From Oscillibacter sp. (GTDB taxonomy: Bacteria > Bacillota > Clostridia > Oscillospirales > Oscillospiraceae): 6,230 nucleotides of DNA. Position numbers and translations under genes: made by a program. Below, in pieces: positions 5,573 to 6,230 of this stretch (its first letter is position 1; each line of letters begins with the position of its first letter). The stretch lies in assembly GCA_017447005.1 (NCBI GenBank), contig JAFSOM010000162.1:1-6230 (forward strand). The letters run 5' to 3'. The notes under the pieces are model-generated. The model worked only from the letters and a program-made list of their open reading frames with translations. It did not search any database and had not been told where the DNA came from.

Positions 5573-6230
5573 GTCTTGCGCGTCGCCGGATTGCGTTTCT
5601 TTACGCGCAAGCCGGATGTCGCGCAGGATATTCTTTCGGCTTCGTATCGCGTCCCGCGCCAGACTGCCGCCCAGATACAGCGGATACAACGCCGCCGGAA
5701 CGGATTCTTTCGCGCCCTCGTAACGTTTCGCCGCAATCCGCAGACGCGCCAGACAGTACCCCCACAGGCTTGCGCGTCCGCCGTCCTCCGCTTGCATATC
5801 TTTGAGCAGGTTTCGTGTGATTCCCTTGTCCGTCCCGTGCGTTCCCGATTGCGATAGATACTCTAGGAACGTCCGCTCCTCCGGCCCCAACGCCTTGAAA
5901 TTTTCCGCAGTCTTCGCCGGACGCGACAACAGTTTCCGCGAAAGTCCGTCCAGACGCGTTTCAAATTCTGTCAGGCCGAGCGCGTCCAACTCCCGCCGCA
6001 GATACGCCGTATCCATACGCGCCGCCTTCGCCCGACGGTACGCGTACATATCCGCCAGCGTCCGCAGACCGATTCCGGCGTAACGGAAATGATGGTACGC
6101 GTGGGCCAGCAGATAAACGTAGAAATCCTCGTCGGAAAAGCGGTATCCGTAAGCGGCGCCGGGTTCGCGTAACAGACGCGTTTTGATGTCCTGATAGTAC
6201 GCGTAAAGCAACGGCTCCGTGGGGCTGAAC
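5564..6230 (-). CDS. Nucleotidyltransferase-family protein (NTP_transf_5-like), C-terminal part, runs off the window
   Basis: At least 221 codons are visible on the minus strand, open to the right edge. The frame remains open above the TTG at 6211, so that is not the true start. Visible residues 31-60 (FSDEDFYVYLLAHAYHHF, then GIGLRTLAD) and the later SGTHGT segment match my recollection of the conserved C-terminal half of uncharacterised NTP_transf_5 proteins (pattern DEDFY...AH..KHF...G.GLR...D.Y.Y). The nucleotidyltransferase catalytic signature would be in the missing N-terminal part, so activity cannot be judged. Family members often sit in surface-polysaccharide or capsule loci, but nothing here confirms that. 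The C-terminus is Lys/Arg-rich (RSRKNILRDIRLARKE). It is convergent with the phosphoesterase, with its stop about 34 bases beyond that gene's stop. Confidence 0.75.
   Translation of the reverse strand, partial: FSPTEPLLYAYYQDIKTRLLREPGAAYGYRFSDEDFYVYLLAHAYHHFRYAGIGLRTLADMYAYRRAKAARMDTAYLRRELDALGLTEFETRLDGLSRKLLSRPAKTAENFKALGPEERTFLEYLSQSGTHGTDKGITRNLLKDMQAEDGGRASLWGYCLARLRIAAKRYEGAKESVPAALYPLYLGGSLARDAIRSRKNILRDIRLARKETQSGDAQDKK

Noticed and set aside
5860..5867. CTAG also appears very rare (one site seen, at about 5862)
   Set aside because: CTAG scarcity is common across bacteria and is not specific to this genome, unlike the total lack of GATC.

Overview
The window reads as chromosomal DNA of an anaerobic, moderately GC-rich bacterium, most likely Bacillota (Clostridia or Negativicutes). 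This is an inference from strong AGGAGG-type ribosome binding sites, canonical TTGACA/TATAAT-like promoters with 17-bp spacers, a ferredoxin-fused aldo/keto reductase of a kind common in anaerobes, and Firmicutes-like versions of the transporter, phosphoesterase and nucleotidyltransferase. The genus cannot be fixed from the sequence.

Layout. (1) 1-556: the right-hand part of a decayed ISAs1-family insertion sequence. Its transposase has a nonsense codon (TGG to TAG at 308-310) and a probable one-base insertion near 476. The IS end carries a TTGACA box that forms a promoter with a TATACT box lying just outside the element. (2) 608-2116, +: rmuC, a membrane-anchored RmuC-family protein whose coiled coil contains a 198-bp tandem duplication. 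A hairpin terminator follows. (3) 2242-3429, +: a cation diffusion facilitator transporter with its own promoter. Its N-D/D-D metal-site pattern suggests manganese export. (4) 3518-4651, +: an aldo/keto reductase with a C-terminal 2x[4Fe-4S] ferredoxin domain. It has no visible promoter and is probably read from the transporter promoter. (5) 4781-5530, +: a metallophosphoesterase starting at GTG, with its own promoter and a terminator. (6) 5564-6230, -: the C-terminal part of a nucleotidyltransferase-family (NTP_transf_5-like) protein, convergent with the phosphoesterase and running off the window.

The genes do not form an obvious pathway. They look like separate housekeeping or stress units (DNA maintenance, metal homeostasis, redox, phosphoester hydrolysis), each mostly with its own promoter. 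No CRISPR array, RNA gene or obvious new multi-gene system was found. The most notable signals are the complete absence of GATC from all 6,230 bases, the hybrid IS/chromosome promoter in front of rmuC, and the in-frame duplication of an 11-residue-periodic coiled coil inside RmuC.
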